Shown here: one piece after another, positions 1 to 6,086 of the stretch
Numbering within the stretch: the stretch's first letter is position 1
How the letters are laid out: the number at the start of each line of letters is the position of its first letter
NCBI GenBank assembly: GCA_030428025.1
Contig: JAUIBJ010000230.1
Coordinates: 1-6,234 of the forward strand
Reading direction: 5' to 3'
DNA from: Alphaproteobacteria bacterium
GTDB taxonomy: Bacteria > Pseudomonadota > Alphaproteobacteria > Rhodobacterales > Rhodobacteraceae
Length of the DNA: 6,234 nt
Notes under the pieces: model-generated
What the model saw: only the letters and a program-made list of their open reading frames with translations
What the model was told of the DNA's origin: nothing
The model's database searches: none
Translations under genes and position numbers: made by a program

Positions 1-473
1 TCCGGGCCGCCTGGTTCGCGCAGAACTTCTCTGAAGGCTACCTGCGCGATCCGGTCCTGGCTGGTGTACTTCCGATGCCGGGCGGCGATGTCGCCGAGCC
101 TATCATCGACATCGACGACATTGCCGACGTCGCGGTTGCGGCGCTGACCGAAGACGGTCACCGGGGCGAACTCTACGAGGTGACGGGCCCGCGGCTGATG
201 ACCTTCGCGGACATGGCGGCCGAGCTTTCGGAGGCGACCGGGCGCGAGATCCGGCATATCCCGATCAGCTTCGAGGAATTCCACGCGAACATCGCCGAGG
301 CCGGGGGCAACTTCGTCGCCGACGTCTTCACGGCCATCGCACGAGAAACCCTGGACGGGCGAAACGCCCACACCACGGACGGCGTGATGCGCGCGCTTGG
401 CCGCGGCCCTCGCGACTTTGCGGACTTTGCCCGGGCCGCCACCCGAACCGGCGCCTGGACAAGCGCCGCCTGA
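1..473 (+). CDS. NmrA-like / atypical SDR NAD(P)-binding protein, 3' part
   Basis: The reading frame is already open at base 3 and runs to TGA at 471-473, giving 156 visible residues. The start and the N-terminal Rossmann glycine motif lie outside the window. The methionine at base 75 is internal, because the codons before it (RAAWFAQNFSEGYLRDPV) already read as family sequence. Family-like marks are FAQNFSE, the segment EPIIDIDDIADVAVAALTED (domain-boundary region of NmrA/QOR2-type proteins), ELYEVTGPRLMTFADMA and the GREIRHIPISFEEF stretch. Relatives bind NAD(P)H and act as redox sensors or quinone/ketone reductases. The substrate here cannot be told. A DUF4345-type membrane gene follows after 25 nt, probably in the same operon. 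Family call confident, reaction unknown. Confidence 0.85.
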   Translation, partial: RAAWFAQNFSEGYLRDPVLAGVLPMPGGDVAEPIIDIDDIADVAVAALTEDGHRGELYEVTGPRLMTFADMAAELSEATGREIRHIPISFEEFHANIAEAGGNFVADVFTAIARETLDGRNAHTTDGVMRALGRGPRDFADFARAATRTGAWTSAA

Positions 474-498
474 CACCACGCCATGAAAGGAACATGAC

Positions 499-927
499 AT
501 GAGACCCACCCTGTTCGAGAAGATCGCGCTCGGTCTCTCCGGGCTCACCGCGTTCACCATCGGCGCTTTCATCCTGTTCGCGCCGCACGCTTTCTACGCC
601 ACCTACGGCATCACGCTCGGCCAAGGCGCCAGCCTGCTGAGCGAACTGCGCGCACCCGGCGCCGGTCTTGCGGGCTTCGGCCTTCTGATGTTGCTCGGGA
701 TCCGGCGGCAGGCGGTCCTGCCCGTCGCCATGGCGGTGGCCCTGACAGTCTTTATCGCCTTCCCTGCCGGGCGACTGGTCGGGCTTGCAGTTGACGGTAT
801 GCCGTCCGGTAGCGTCATCGGCGCCCTTGTCGTCGAACTGATCATCGCCGCGCTTTGCCTTGCAGCCTTCCGCCGGCGCCTCTGGCAGCCGGCGGAATAT
901 CTCTACAACGTGCGCCCCGCGCGCTGA
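499..927 (+). CDS. DUF4345-type four-helix membrane protein
   Basis: The protein has 142 residues. The ATG at 499 is chosen because AAAGGAA at 486-492 is a well-spaced SD site. Four hydrophobic helices are visible at about residues 9-29, 46-67, 72-95 and 104-124, and there is no cleavable signal peptide. The short motif SELRAPGAGLAGFG at the start of helix 2 resembles the conserved (N/S)E(I/L)RA...GG segment of DUF4345 proteins. The C-terminus is basic (FRRRLWQ) and probably cytoplasmic. No catalytic residues are apparent and the biochemical role of the family is unknown. It lies 25 nt after the NmrA-like gene, so co-transcription is likely, and it ends convergent with the LysR regulator. The family call rests on topology, length and this motif. 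Confidence 0.75.
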   Translation: MRPTLFEKIALGLSGLTAFTIGAFILFAPHAFYATYGITLGQGASLLSELRAPGAGLAGFGLLMLLGIRRQAVLPVAMAVALTVFIAFPAGRLVGLAVDGMPSGSVIGALVVELIIAALCLAAFRRRLWQPAEYLYNVRPAR

Positions 928-1041
928 GCCTGCCGGGGCGGCGTGGCCCTTGATGTCCTGCCGCCTCCCCATCCAAGAAGCCGCACCCTACCGAACGACA
1001 GGTCAGGGAATGAACCAACTTCGGTTTGAAGTGCGAGTTCG

Positions 1042-1956
1042 CTACGAGCTGCCGACACCGTTCATGACATCTGGCAGATCGCGGCGCAGAAAGGCCGCAA
1101 GGGCGTCAACCTGTGGCGGGTTACCCCTCCGCTCATGCATCAGTAGGCTGATCTCCGGCAATCCGGCGGTCCATTCAGGCAAGAGGCGGCACAGCCGCCC
1201 TGCCGTGACATCCTCCGCGCAGACATAGGCCGGCAGAGCCGCCACACCGAGCCCCGCCGTGGCCGCCAGTTTAAGGGTGACCATGTCATCGCAGCGCATG
1301 CGCACGGCGTATGGAACCGAGGCACTCCGTCCGCCGGGTCCTTGCAAGGTCCAAGAATTGCCCCCGGGGCGCCAGCCAAGCCCAAGCCCGGGCAGGCCCT
1401 CAAGGTCGGTCGGCGAAGCTGAACCTCCGATCTGTTGCGCCAGGCCGGGTGAGCCGAACAGGTGCCAAGGAACCTCGGTGATGCGCCGTTGGATCAGCCC
1501 CGAGTCGGGCAGCAACTTGGCATGTCCCCGAATGGCCAGGTCGATACCATCACTGATCAGGTCAGCATAGTCGTTGGAGGCCTGAAGGCGCAGGATGACA
1601 CGCGGGTTCTCGGCCAAGAAACGCGGTAGGATCCGGCTGAGTGCGAACTGCGCGACACCGACCGAACAGGACAGCGTTACGGTGCCCTCCAGCGCGTCTT
1701 TGTCCCTGCGCACAGCCGCTTCGGCGGCCGTCATGCATTCCAGCGCCATCCTGGCATGTCGGTAATAGGCTTCGCCCGCTTCCGTCAGAGACATGTGTCT
1801 CGAGTCACGGTTCAGAAGGCGCGTACCTAGATCCACTTCGAGGGTCTTCACGTGACGGCTGATCCGCGACTTGGGAATGCCGAGTGCCCGCGCCGCTGCC
1901 GAGAATCCCTTTTTCTCGACGACATGCACCAGGTAGTAGGCTTGATTGAGATCCAT
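1042..1956 (-). CDS. LysR-family transcriptional regulator
   Basis: The protein has 304 residues, the usual LysR length. A winged helix-turn-helix spans about residues 1-60 (FSAAARALGIPKSRISRHVK then LEVDLGTRLLNR and LTEAGEAYY). A linker helix follows, then a periplasmic-binding-protein-like effector domain at about 92-295. That domain has the characteristic DGIDLAIRG near 137-144 and a GLGVAALPAYV segment near 235-245. The ATG at 1956 is supported by AGAAGG seven bases upstream on the minus strand. It is transcribed divergently from the pirin gene across a gap with a perfect inverted repeat. By family habit it probably controls the pirin-flavoprotein-DUF2798 genes and itself. It has five cysteines (74, 97, 222, 246, 256), so redox sensing is possible but unproven. 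The effector is unknown. Confidence 0.95.
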   Translation of the reverse strand: MDLNQAYYLVHVVEKKGFSAAARALGIPKSRISRHVKTLEVDLGTRLLNRDSRHMSLTEAGEAYYRHARMALECMTAAEAAVRRDKDALEGTVTLSCSVGVAQFALSRILPRFLAENPRVILRLQASNDYADLISDGIDLAIRGHAKLLPDSGLIQRRITEVPWHLFGSPGLAQQIGGSASPTDLEGLPGLGLGWRPGGNSWTLQGPGGRSASVPYAVRMRCDDMVTLKLAATAGLGVAALPAYVCAEDVTAGRLCRLLPEWTAGLPEISLLMHERRGNPPQVDALAAFLRRDLPDVMNGVGSS

Positions 1957-1979
1957 CGTGCGGCCTTCTCGTTGGTCAT

Positions 1980-2003
1980 TATCGTTCCAAATACAGAACG
2001 ATA
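1980..2003. promoter_or_regulatory. Probable LysR operator, perfect inverted repeat
   Basis: TATCGTTC (1980-1987) and GAACGATA (1996-2003) are exact reverse complements separated by 8 bp. The dyad has the size of a LysR-type recognition site and approximates the T-N11-A core (T1986, A1998). It sits 24 bp before the regulator start and 71 bp before the pirin start, where one site could serve both promoters. On the minus strand the left arm overlaps GATAAT (1978-1983), a possible -10 of the lysR gene, which would fit autorepression. No matching -35 was found, so that promoter call is weak. Confidence 0.75.
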
Positions 2004-2073
2004 GGTTCCGAAATCAACGGATTTTCCAGGAACCGTCCTGCCCTTAGGTTCATATTCAGCACAGGAGACGAAT

Positions 2074-2940
2074 ATGACCGTTCAAAACAAAGTTCAAAAC
2101 CAGGTCCCCCACGCCGCGATCACCGCGGTCCAGCAAGGGGAGAGGATGACCCGCGGCACGGGTTTCGAAGCGACGAGTTTCATCCATCGCCAGCTCGACG
2201 GGCTGATGGACCCGCTGATCATGGTCGATCATTTCACCATGACCGAGCCGACCTTCGCGCCCCACGCCCATGCCGGGCTCTCGGCGGTGAGCGTGCTTTT
2301 CGAGGACAGCACCGGGAGCTTCCGCAACCGGGACTCTCTGGGCAACGACATCGAGCTGGCCCCGGGCGATCTCTACTGGCTCAAGGCCGCCCGCGGCGCG
2401 GTGCATGACGAGGCGCCCACCCCCGGTTCGCGCACCCACGCCCTGCAGATCTTCGTCAACCTGCCGGCTGCCCGGAAGCTGGACGCGCCCAGTGCACGCC
2501 ATGTCGCCGCAACGGAGATGCCGGTGATCGAAGGCCCCGGCCACAGGGTGCGGGTGATGACCGGCAGTAGCAACGGTGTCACCGGTGCGACGCCGCCCGC
2601 CTTGCCCCTCACCATCCTAGATATCGCTCTGAAGACGGGCGGCAGCTTCACTCACCGCGCCGATCCCGGAACAGCCACTTGGCTTCACCTCATCCGGGGC
2701 GAGGTCGAGGTCGACCTCGACGGAACCCGCCACCGGCTTTGCAGCGACTCAGCACTGGCCAACAACGGTGCCGAGGAGATCCGCCTGCGGAGCGGCGAAG
2801 GGGGGCAGGCCGTGCTTCTCAGCGGCAGCCCCATACGTGAACCCTTCGTGCAAAAGGGCCCGTTCGCGATGCGAGACGCCGATCAACTGGCCGCGGTGAT
2901 CGCCGCCCAAGAGGCCGGCGAGCTCGGCAACATCGACTGA
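2074..2940 (+). CDS. Pirin family protein
   Basis: The protein has 288 residues, the normal length for a two-cupin pirin. The start ATG at 2074 has AGGAGA at 2063-2068. In the N-terminal cupin the four metal ligands of pirins are recognisable: H64 and H66 in APHAHAGLS, then H111 and E113 in GAVHDEAP. NRDSLGN at 85-91 is a family hallmark. The C-terminal cupin ends with the typical SPIREPFVQKGPFAM (252-266). Pirins are cytosolic Fe-binding cupins. Some bacterial members show quercetin dioxygenase activity and others respond to oxidants or electrophiles. This gene begins the plus-strand set divergent from LysR and is followed after 84 nt by a flavoprotein gene. Family call firm; substrate unknown. 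Confidence 0.95.
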   Translation: MTVQNKVQNQVPHAAITAVQQGERMTRGTGFEATSFIHRQLDGLMDPLIMVDHFTMTEPTFAPHAHAGLSAVSVLFEDSTGSFRNRDSLGNDIELAPGDLYWLKAARGAVHDEAPTPGSRTHALQIFVNLPAARKLDAPSARHVAATEMPVIEGPGHRVRVMTGSSNGVTGATPPALPLTILDIALKTGGSFTHRADPGTATWLHLIRGEVEVDLDGTRHRLCSDSALANNGAEEIRLRSGEGGQAVLLSGSPIREPFVQKGPFAMRDADQLAAVIAAQEAGELGNID

Positions 2941-2958
2941 GTTACAAAGAGAAAACGC

Positions 2959-2979
2959 AGGGCGGATGCCGCCTTTCTA
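2959..2979 (+). terminator. Weak hairpin with short T-run between pirin and flavoprotein genes
   Basis: AGGGCGG-ATG-CCGCCTT can form a seven-pair stem (one G-U) with a 3-nt loop, followed by TCTAT. The T-run is too short for a strong intrinsic terminator. It may act as a partial terminator or mRNA processing/stability element, lowering expression of the downstream flavoprotein relative to pirin. Confidence 0.35.
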
Positions 2980-3024
2980 TGACGCAATTCTCAGAAACCT
3001 TCCAATACAGACCGGAGAAGACCC

Positions 3025-3564
3025 ATGAAAATCCTGACTTTCGGTGCAAGCAACAGCAAGAACTCCATCAACAAGGCGCTGGCGCGGTTTACCGCCACAC
3101 TTGTTCCCGGGGCCGATATCGAGGTTTTGGATCTCAGTGACTACGAGCTGCCGATCTTCAGCGAAGATCTCGAGAAAGAGATCGGCCAACCCGCGCCGGC
3201 AAAGACGTTCTTCGAGAAAATCGGCTCCGCCGATGCGGTGATCGTATCCTTCGCGGAACACAACGGATCCTATTCCGCTGCCTATAAGAACCTCTTCGAC
3301 TGGGCGAGCCGGATCGATCAGAAAGTGTTTCAGGACAAGCCGACGGTCTTCCTTGCGACCTCTCCGGGTCCCGGGGGTGCGGGGAGTGTGCTGGCTTCGG
3401 CGAAAGGCTCGGCGCGGTTTTTCGGAGTGGACCTGAAGGCGGCTGTTTCCGTCGCGAACTTCTACGACGTCTTCGATGTCGATACCGGGCGCATCACGGA
3501 GCCAAGCGCGCTGGAAGACCTGACCGATGCGGCCACGGCTTTGGCCCAGCGAGAGGTTGCCTGA
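3025..3564 (+). CDS. NADPH-dependent FMN reductase-like flavoprotein (possible quinone reductase)
   Basis: The protein has 179 residues with a flavodoxin-like fold. The ATG at 3025 has GGAGAAG at 3014-3020. The N-terminal phosphate loop reads FGASNSKNSINKALA (6-20), matching the FMN-phosphate-binding region of the family. The second flavin signature is EHNGSYSAAYKNLFDWASR (78-96), equivalent to the PEYNxSxPxxLKNxIDW motif. Relatives such as ChrR- and YieF-type enzymes use NAD(P)H to reduce FMN, quinones, azo dyes or chromate in the cytosol. It lies between pirin and a DUF2798-type gene, so a role in quinone or electrophile detoxification under LysR control is a reasonable inference. The downstream gene starts one base after this stop codon. 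Family call strong, substrate open. Confidence 0.9.
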   Translation: MKILTFGASNSKNSINKALARFTATLVPGADIEVLDLSDYELPIFSEDLEKEIGQPAPAKTFFEKIGSADAVIVSFAEHNGSYSAAYKNLFDWASRIDQKVFQDKPTVFLATSPGPGGAGSVLASAKGSARFFGVDLKAAVSVANFYDVFDVDTGRITEPSALEDLTDAATALAQREVA

Positions 3565-3565
3565 C

Positions 3566-3811
3566 ATGAATCACCGCAAGCACCTGCAGCGGCTCTCGGG
3601 CTCTTTGGTCATGTCTTCCTTCATGTCCACGGCTTTGTCGGGCGTGTTCAGCCTCATGGAGTTCGGACTTTCATGGACATGGCTGCAAGTCTGGGGGCAA
3701 AGCATTCTGATCGCACTGCCGATCGCGTTCTCGCTGGACATGATTTTCGGAAACAGGCTCCGTTTTCTTTCATGCAAACTGGCCGACATAGCAGCACGCG
3801 CTTGGCAATGA
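3566..3811 (+). CDS. DUF2798-type small membrane protein
   Basis: The protein has 81 residues with two hydrophobic helices at about 10-33 and 42-64. Length, spacing and the LVMSSFMSTALSGVFSL and ILIALPIAFSLDMIF segments fit DUF2798 proteins. The ATG at 3566 is one base after the flavoprotein TGA (3562-3564), with GAGAGG at 3551-3556 inside the preceding gene, which suggests translational coupling. An upstream in-frame ATG at 3527 lies inside the flavoprotein gene and lacks a comparable site, so it is not preferred. The function of the family is unknown. Its place at the end of a pirin-flavoprotein set suggests a membrane accessory role in the same stress response. The last residues (about 68-81) run into lower-G+C sequence, so the C-terminus may be altered. 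Confidence 0.75.
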   Translation: MNHRKHLQRLSGSLVMSSFMSTALSGVFSLMEFGLSWTWLQVWGQSILIALPIAFSLDMIFGNRLRFLSCKLADIAARAWQ

Positions 3812-3920
3812 CAATGCAAGTGAGCATGTCCAGAATGGTTTGGGAGCAACCAATAGGGTTGAAACCCAAGCAATCCGACCTCGAAGATTGGGGACTTCAT
3901 GATCAGTCCCTTCCAGAATG

Positions 3921-4060
3921 TCAGCATCTGCGCAGGCCAAACAGCGGTATGACAAGAATGGTCAAGAGGGCGATTGAGCGCGCCATGTCGCGTGCGTCCA
4001 CTACAAATGCAACGCGCAAAGGAATGTACAGCCCAACGAAGTGACCAAATGTGCCACCTG
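3921..4060 (-). pseudogene. Possible remnant of a membrane-protein gene
   Basis: Read on the minus strand, this stretch gives HFVGLYIPLRVAFVVDAR followed by ARSIALLTILVIPLFGLRRC and a stop at 3921-3923. The pattern is two hydrophobic segments separated by a charged turn. The frame stays open up to 4232, but the upstream residues are rich in R, P, S and H and look non-coding. No SD site precedes the ATG at 4230-4232. I do not recognise a family. It could be a decayed gene fragment or a chance hydrophobic frame. Confidence 0.2.
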
Positions 4061-4323
4061 ATAAGACGGATGCCGAGACGCGATGAACGAACCGACATTG
4101 CGGCCGTCTCGCGTTGGGTTTTCTGGTGATGCATTGCGTTGCGGTAGGACTTCGGTGGTGACACGAAGGAATAGGTGTTCGGTCGCCGAAAAATTTTGCG
4201 ATCAAGACTGCACCAAGGCATTGATCTATCATGAGTGCACGTGAAAAAATACCCTATTCCCTACAGGGGTGCGTCGGGCTGCCGGGTTGCACCGAAAGCA
4301 TTGCTGACGCCCCGTCACCAGAT

Positions 4324-4352
4324 CTTGACAGGCGACCCGAACGGACGATCTT
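4324..4352 (+). promoter_or_regulatory. Candidate sigma-70-type promoter of the L,D-transpeptidase gene
   Basis: CTTGACA at 4324-4330 contains a full TTGACA -35 box. At 16-nt spacing, GATCTT (4347-4352) matches only three of six positions of the -10 consensus. A strong -35 with a weak -10 is common in alphaproteobacteria. The gene starts at 4422, leaving a leader of about 60 nt. Confidence 0.4.
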
Positions 4353-4421
4353 TCCCCTGACCGACGAAAAGTGACATAAGACCCCTGAGTCCGATCACCC
4401 CGAGACCCGAGGAACCCCGCC

Positions 4422-5087
4422 ATGCTGACCCGACGTCATTTCATCGCCACCACGGCCGCCCTGTTTTCATCCCCGATCGCTCTGCCGGTCGCAACCGCCT
4501 CCGCCGCAACGCGCACCGATTGGGAGGCTTGGGATGCCCAAGTGACGCCGCCGAACTACGACCCGGCCACCACCAATCCCTGGGGCCTCGCGCCCCGGTT
4601 TCTGCCTGTCCGGGTCGAGGCGCGGGACGGGCTCGCGCCGGGCAGCATCCATGTGGATGCGGTGGCGCGGTTTCTCTACCATATCGAACCCGGCGGCACG
4701 GCAATGCGCTATGGTGTGGCCATTGCCCGCGGCGATCTTTACTCGCCGGGCGTCTATACGATCCGTCGGAAAGCGAAATGGCCAAGCTGGACGCCAACGC
4801 AGAACATGATCAGGCGCGACCCCGAGATCTATGCGCAGCACGCCGGCGGCATGCCGCCGGGGCCGGAAAACCCTCTCGGCTCACGGGCTTTCTATCTCTA
4901 CGTGGGCAGTCGCGACAGTTATCTTCGGATCCACGGCACGCCTGAGCCGCACACGATCGGCGGGCGCGCCAGCTCGGGCTGCGTGCGCATGGTCATGCCG
5001 CATATCAACCAGCTCTACGAGCATGTCGACACGGGTGTCACCGCCTATCTCTACCCCGCTGACGGCACCCGCCTCGCGCGCAGTTGA
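4422..5087 (+). CDS. Tat-exported L,D-transpeptidase (YkuD domain)
   Basis: The protein has 221 residues, and GAGGAA at 4409-4414 supports the ATG. The N-terminus is a twin-arginine signal, TRRHFIATTAAL, with a likely cleavage after ASA (26-28), so the enzyme should be exported folded to the periplasm. The YkuD catalytic domain covers about 73-212. It shows YSPGVYTI, KWPSWTPT, NPLGSRAFYLY and the active-site region IHGT (170-173) through SSGCVRM (184-190), with Cys187 as nucleophile and His171 conserved. Family members form 3-3 peptidoglycan cross-links or attach proteins to peptidoglycan. The usual His before Gly-Cys is Ser185 here, a variant I regard as tolerated in the family. The gene ends 7 bp before the stop of the convergent lipoprotein gene. 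Catalytic class firm; whether cross-linking or anchoring is unknown. Confidence 0.93.
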   Translation: MLTRRHFIATTAALFSSPIALPVATASAATRTDWEAWDAQVTPPNYDPATTNPWGLAPRFLPVRVEARDGLAPGSIHVDAVARFLYHIEPGGTAMRYGVAIARGDLYSPGVYTIRRKAKWPSWTPTQNMIRRDPEIYAQHAGGMPPGPENPLGSRAFYLYVGSRDSYLRIHGTPEPHTIGGRASSGCVRMVMPHINQLYEHVDTGVTAYLYPADGTRLARS

Positions 5088-5094
5088 AGGGCGG

Positions 5095-5367
5095 TCAGCC
5101 GGTGGCGCCCGGTGCGCAGATCTTGCCGCCGTCATCGGCACGAAGCGGCACCATCAGCGTTTCTACCGGGCCTTCGTAGAGATACCAGTAGCAGCCGTCC
5201 TCGGGCCGCCACTGCACCGCGGTCAGATCCTGGTTCGGAGCGGCGAGCGCGGCGACGGAAGGGGACAGCTCGGCGATGAAGCCCCGGTCGTTGGTTGCCG
5301 GCGGCGGCGCCCCGCATGCGCCAAGCGCCAGCAGGGCCGCGGGAAAGATAAGGGTTTGAGGCCGCAT
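5095..5367 (-). CDS. Small predicted lipoprotein, uncharacterised
   Basis: The protein has 90 residues. The ATG at 5367 is preferred over the upstream in-frame ATG at 5439, because AAGGAG lies seven bases before it and a lipoprotein signal peptide then begins immediately (MRPQTLIFPAALLALGAC). The lipobox is LGAC with Cys18 as the lipidated residue, followed by GAPPPA, a short proline linker. The mature part of about 72 residues contains GCYWYLYEGPVETLMVPL and ends with KICAPGATG. Its cysteines at 58 and 83 could form a disulfide in the periplasm. I recognise no functional domain. The gene ends 7 bp from the convergent L,D-transpeptidase stop, so the two mRNAs probably overlap at their 3' ends. 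Confidence 0.8.
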   Translation of the reverse strand: MRPQTLIFPAALLALGACGAPPPATNDRGFIAELSPSVAALAAPNQDLTAVQWRPEDGCYWYLYEGPVETLMVPLRADDGGKICAPGATG

Positions 5368-5440
5368 TCGCGCGCTCCTTCTTCTGTGGTCGGGCGTGGG
5401 TGCCATATCCCAACGCGCGGGAAACCTTTCCGGGCCCAAG

Positions 5441-5574
5441 TTCGGACGGCCCGAACAGCGGGCGCCGGGGCGGGCGCCTGCATGATCTGATTACCACCCG
5501 GTCCCGCGGATTCAACCTCGTTCCTCCGAAGGGGGCGGAATCGCACCCAAGTCCGCCACGTTAACCGGGGCGGA
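5441..5574. other. Hairpin-rich intergenic segment between the lipoprotein gene and arfB
   Basis: Several dyads lie in a row. TTCGG (5441-5445) faces CCGAA (5451-5455). GCGGGCGCC (5458-5466) faces GGCGCCTGC (5473-5481), a nine-pair stem with one G-U and a 6-nt loop. An interrupted TTCC-N-CC/GG-N-GGAA lies at 5521-5540. TCCGCC (5552-5557) faces GGCGGA (5569-5574). None is followed by a T-run on either strand, so none is a standard intrinsic terminator. The last one, 10 nt after the arfB stop, may still protect or end the arfB transcript. Confidence 0.4.
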
Positions 5575-5583
5575 TAGTGCCTG

Positions 5584-6006
5584 TCACTCCTCCCGATCCA
5601 CCCGGCCGCGCAGGGCCTTCACCTCGCCGCGCTCCTTCTTGGCTTTCAGCCGCCGTTTCTTGGCGCCAAGAGTGGGCCTGGTGGGTATGCGCCGCTTTGG
5701 CTTTTCGCACGCCTTCCTCACCAGTTCGGCCAACCGCTCGCGCGCTATGTCGCGGTTCCGGGCCTGGCTGCGGGTGTCCTCGACCTGGATCAGCACCGCG
5801 CCATCCTTCGTCCAACGCCGCCCGGCCAGCCGCTTCAGCCGCCGCTTTACCGGGTCAGGCAGGTTGGGAGAGCGCTCCGCCTCGAAGCGCAACTCTACCG
5901 CCGTCGACACCTTGTTGACGTTCTGCCCGCCGGGGCCGCCCGAACGGGTGAACTGTTCGGTCAGTTCCCAATCCTCGATGGCAATCTGGCTGGTGATGCG
6001 CAGCAT
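5584..6006 (-). CDS. arfB: Alternative ribosome-rescue factor ArfB (YaeJ), peptidyl-tRNA hydrolase
   Basis: The protein has 140 residues, the length of E. coli ArfB. The ATG at 6006 is chosen because MLRITSQIAI aligns with family N-termini and AGAGGAG sits just before it. The open frame continues upstream to 6132, but that part runs through the repeat and terminator region and is not protein-like. SGGPGGQNVNKVST at 22-35 carries the GGQ catalytic tripeptide (26-28) that hydrolyses peptidyl-tRNA. The C-terminal tail from about 103 (KPKRRIPTRPTLGAKKRRLK) is strongly basic and, in characterised members, enters the empty mRNA channel of stalled ribosomes. Release-factor codon-recognition domains are absent, which separates it from RF1 and RF2. 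The gene is preceded by a terminator and so is probably transcribed alone. Confidence 0.95.
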   Translation of the reverse strand: MLRITSQIAIEDWELTEQFTRSGGPGGQNVNKVSTAVELRFEAERSPNLPDPVKRRLKRLAGRRWTKDGAVLIQVEDTRSQARNRDIARERLAELVRKACEKPKRRIPTRPTLGAKKRRLKAKKERGEVKALRGRVDREE

Positions 6007-6029
6007 GGGCTCCTCTTGGGAAGAAACAA

Positions 6030-6062
6030 CGGCACCGACGCGATGCCGACGGGATACCGACG
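6030..6062. repeat. Three tandem imperfect 11-bp repeats upstream of arfB
   Basis: On the plus strand the units are CGGCACCGACG (6030-6040), CGATGCCGACG (6041-6051) and GGATACCGACG (6052-6062). Each ends in CCGACG. The array starts 24 bp upstream of the arfB ATG, so it falls in the leader or core promoter. The 11-bp period is close to one DNA helical turn. Confidence 0.7.
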
Positions 6063-6086
6063 TAATGCAGAGATGCGAAATCGCCA

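Larger units (their letters stand above)
3812..4421. other. 610-bp region without an intact gene, atypical composition
   Basis: No open frame here has both a credible start site and recognisable protein sequence. By eye the first two thirds are close to half G+C, clearly lower than both flanks. A minus-strand stretch at about 3921-4060 reads like a membrane segment pair but soon becomes unrecognisable in every frame. Small dyads are present (CGAGACG 4074-4080 with CGTCTCG 4105-4111; TTCGG 4178-4182 with CCGAA 4186-4190) and are within chance. The right end, from about 4320, holds the candidate promoter and SD site of the L,D-transpeptidase gene. It may be decayed or acquired DNA. Confidence 0.6.

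Noticed and set aside
1018..1032. ACTTC-GGTTT-GAAGT hairpin between the DUF4345-type gene and lysR
   Set aside because: A five-pair stem with no T-run on either strand is too weak to call a terminator.
3673..4044. Plus-strand 123-codon frame overlapping the DUF2798-type gene
   Set aside because: It shares its first 139 bases with a better-supported gene in another frame. The rest is not recognisable protein and no SD site is present.
3571..4221. Minus-strand 216-codon frame
   Set aside because: It covers the whole DUF2798-type gene in antisense, and its residues (many H, R, C, S and W) look like a shadow translation.
4231..4374. Short plus-strand frame of 47 codons starting MSAREKIPYSLQGC
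   Set aside because: No SD site precedes the ATG, the composition is not protein-like, and it overlaps the likely promoter of the L,D-transpeptidase gene.
5368..5439. N-terminal extension of the small lipoprotein by 24 residues
   Set aside because: It would bury the signal peptide behind a charged arginine-rich segment. The ATG at 5367 has a much better SD site.
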